Source: an uncultured Prevotellaceae bacterium (GTDB lineage: Bacteria > Bacteroidota > Bacteroidia > Bacteroidales > Muribaculaceae). Taken from it: a stretch of DNA of 54,709 nt. The stretch spans positions 1-54,709 of the forward strand of contig ONMF01000013.1 in NCBI GenBank assembly GCA_900318865.1, given 5' to 3'. A program made the position numbers and the translations under genes. Positions 52,774 through 54,709 of the stretch are shown here, piece by piece. A model generated the notes under the pieces. That model saw only the letters and a list, made by a program, of their open reading frames with translations. It was not told where the DNA came from and ran no database searches. Each line of letters opens with the position of its first letter. The first letter of the stretch is position 1.

Positions 52774-54709
52774 TCAGCGAACCACCTTGGTGGTCTTGAC
52801 CGTGCCGTCACTCATCGTGGTGACCACGATGTTGAGGCCGGTGAAGGGCTTGGCGCTCACCTGGCCGGCAGCGTTGACATACTTCACAGCAGCCACGTCG
52901 GTGGCGGCGTTGATGTCGCGCACGGCGGTGGAGACGTCGTCAACCTTGGTGCCGTTGCTCATGGCCTTCAGGTCGTAGCCCTGGGCAGCTGCCACGCGGC
53001 GCGGAGCTGCGGTGGTGCCATTGGCGTTGAGGCGGATGAGGACGTCGAACTCCACGTTGCAATCATTTTCAAATGTCTTGCCCGTGATGTCGGCGTGGAA
53101 AGCACCATTGATGCTGGCGGTGTTGATGGTCTCGGTGGCGTTGGGCGTGCGGAAGTTGCCGTCGCTGCTGTGGAAGCATCCCACCATGTGAGCTACCTCC
53201 ATCACTTGCGGCATGGCAAACCAGAAGTTGTAGGTGCGGTCGCCCACGGTACGCTCCACGTTGGTGCGGTTGGCCGGGTCAAGGTTGGCGGGAGTGTAGT
53301 TGTTCAGCGCCACGGTGCCGGCATCGCCACCGATTTCATAGTCGTCGACAGCCATCGTGTAGTTCTTCACGTCGGTCAGTTTGCCGGTGACACCGGTCAG
53401 CGTCTGGCCCACCTCTGCGTCCTCGATGCCTGTCAGGGCAATCCAGTTGCTGAAGGTGTTGGCGGGCAGGGCCAGGTAGGAGGCCACATAGTCGGTCTGA
53501 CCCTCGGCGGGGCCTTGGGCAGCAGCACCGTTGTTGTCGCGGGCGTAAACCACGTCGCCATCCACGAAGGCCACGGTCAGGTCTTCGGTAATCAGGTAAG
53601 TCTTGCTGGCATCGGGAGCGGTCTCCATGTCGGCCAGAGAGGACTCGGTAATGGCGGGAGGAGTCACTTCGCCCACCTCTTTCCACTCGATGGTCACCAT
53701 GCCGAAGTTCACCTCGCCGGGCATCAGCACATAGAGCGGAGTGTAAATCTGAGGATCGGTAGTGGATGTGGTCGTCACTGTGATGGAGTGGCCGTCGGCG
53801 GCAACGCTCATCACTTCAGGAGTGTTCATTTGCTGTGTTCCTTCACCATTGATGTGCCAGAACGATCCACCCAGGCCAACCAGTGTTTCCTCGCTGGTAA
53901 TCAGCAACTGGTAGTTGTTGGTGGTCTCGTTGACGTAGTGGTAGCCCACGAGCGTCACGCTGTGATCGCCTGCGGTGAGCACTTGGCCTTCGGTGGGCTC
54001 GGGAGCCGCGGTGACGGTGAGCGCCAACTCGGCGGTGACAGTGTTGTCGCTGTTGAGGGTGGCAGTGATGGTGGCAGTGCCTTCGGCCACGCCGGTCACC
54101 ACGCCGGCCTCGTCGACGGTGGCGATGTCGTCATTGCTGCTGGTGAAGGTCACCTTGCTGGCAGCCACGTTGTTGCTGTCCTGATCCTTGACGGTGAGTT
54201 GCAAAGTCTTGGTGGCCTGCACCTCGGTGGCGGTAGCCTCGAGAGTGATTGCGGTGGGCTCGCTGACCGAGGCATTCTTGTAGCAGTAGATGTTGTCAAC
54301 CAGGATGTCAAGGCCGTTTCCGTTGTCGAGCTTGAGCTGGTGCATCAGGTTGGTGCCGCCGCGTGTGGCATCTTCAAAGGCGCTCATGGGGATGTCGAAA
54401 CTCGACCATTCGCCACCAGCAAAATTCACAGTGTTGCGGATTTCGGGGAAGTTGGCGTTGGCCTCGGCGTTCCACCAGATGGGCACGATGCCCAGCGAGC
54501 CGGCTTGGTCGGAGTAGATGTCGATGTGCAGGAAGTCCATCTCGGTGACATCGAGCTGGGTGTTGAAGCCCAAGCCGTAGTAGTTCATGTTCTCGAATTG
54601 CAGCGTGGGATTGCCATCGATGGTGATGCCGGTGAACCGCGTGGGTGAGCCCCAGTCGTAGTAGCCCAGATTGGGGGTGGCGGTGGTGTAGGCATCGCTG
54701 TAGATGCTG
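52774..54709 (-). CDS. Secreted protein with bacterial Ig-like (BIG2) domain, partial (N-terminus beyond the right edge)
   Basis: The frame is open from the window edge to the stop at 52774, i.e. 645 codons with no signal peptide visible because the 5' end is missing. The first visible part (to about 54260) is a beta-sandwich, galactose-binding-like domain (FLHIDIYSDQAGSLG, WSSFDIPMSAF, LDILVDNIYCY). Then a group-2 Ig-like domain lies at ~54255-54000 (ATATEVQATKTLQLTVKDQD; ATVDEAGVVTGVAEGTATIT). Further beta domains follow. The end VAAVKYVNAAGQVSAKPFTG then TVKTTKVVR is the same module as in the 24843-25604 product. Probably a glycan- or surface-binding exported protein. Confidence 0.8.
   Translation of the reverse strand, partial: SIYSDAYTTATPNLGYYDWGSPTRFTGITIDGNPTLQFENMNYYGLGFNTQLDVTEMDFLHIDIYSDQAGSLGIVPIWWNAEANANFPEIRNTVNFAGGEWSSFDIPMSAFEDATRGGTNLMHQLKLDNGNGLDILVDNIYCYKNASVSEPTAITLEATATEVQATKTLQLTVKDQDSNNVAASKVTFTSSNDDIATVDEAGVVTGVAEGTATITATLNSDNTVTAELALTVTAAPEPTEGQVLTAGDHSVTLVGYHYVNETTNNYQLLITSEETLVGLGGSFWHINGEGTQQMNTPEVMSVAADGHSITVTTTSTTDPQIYTPLYVLMPGEVNFGMVTIEWKEVGEVTPPAITESSLADMETAPDASKTYLITEDLTVAFVDGDVVYARDNNGAAAQGPAEGQTDYVASYLALPANTFSNWIALTGIEDAEVGQTLTGVTGKLTDVKNYTMAVDDYEIGGDAGTVALNNYTPANLDPANRTNVERTVGDRTYNFWFAMPQVMEVAHMVGCFHSSDGNFRTPNATETINTASINGAFHADITGKTFENDCNVEFDVLIRLNANGTTAAPRRVAAAQGYDLKAMSNGTKVDDVSTAVRDINAATDVAAVKYVNAAGQVSAKPFTGLNIVVTTMSDGTVKTTKVVR

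Overview
The window is about 55 kb of chromosomal DNA from a Bacteroidales bacterium, most likely a Muribaculaceae or Prevotellaceae relative (family level is inference). Support comes from sigma-ABfr promoters (TTTG, about 20 bases, TAnnTTTG) instead of E. coli-type promoters, lineage-typical families (DUF4834, DUF4491, DUF2851, GldE-type CBS protein, SusB-type GH97, OMP_b-brl TonB receptors), secreted proteins ending in short conserved C-terminal modules, and the rimP-nusA-infB order. Coding density is high and GC is moderately high. No insertion sequence, phage, CRISPR array or rRNA was seen.

Layout. 1-2934 (minus): three secreted proteins, the first cut by the left edge. 3152-5621 (plus): an SDR oxidoreductase coupled to ribF, then upp. 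5682-8297 (minus): the phosphatidylethanolamine operon psd-pssA with a DUF3298 lipoprotein and a DUF4834 protein. 8398-11857 (minus): an outer-membrane protein remnant that looks like a pseudogene, a small membrane-anchored protein and a SusB-like GH97 glucosidase. tRNA-Phe follows, then DUF2851 on plus. 13506-23786 (minus) is the most unusual part: a tightly packed cluster encoding a vWA-like lipoprotein, a four-helix membrane protein, a tubulin/FtsZ-like GTPase, a giant actin/Hsp70-fold ATPase, a membrane-anchored coiled-coil protein and a tiny membrane protein, followed by a DPP-IV-type peptidase.

23976-31227 holds two exported proteins, the rimP-nusA-infB translation/transcription operon and folK. 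31229-37111 (minus) has two tandem POT peptide transporters downstream of sufE, and a PpiD/SurA-type periplasmic chaperone. 37112-37543 is a non-coding segment with repeated promoter modules. It is followed on plus by a 1,016-residue TPR protein and an outer-membrane beta-barrel. tRNA-Asp comes next, then a minus-strand envelope block: FtsB/DivIC, a small membrane protein, coaX, a FadL-like outer-membrane protein, lptC and a CorC/GldE-type protein. trmD with a DUF4491 protein, a TonB-receptor-like protein, and a CbbX-type AAA+ ATPase with an apparent TerB-like domain come after. The right edge cuts a secreted protein with an Ig-like domain.

Much of the window serves envelope biogenesis (PE synthesis, LptC, PpiD, DivIC, barrels, exported proteins). 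The vWA/tubulin/Hsp70 cluster has the architecture of a membrane-associated cytomotive or chaperone machine: a lipoprotein outside, membrane proteins in the middle, and two nucleotide-dependent filament-fold proteins inside. It is the best candidate here for an uncharacterised system. Function is inference; the gene order and the motifs are visible.
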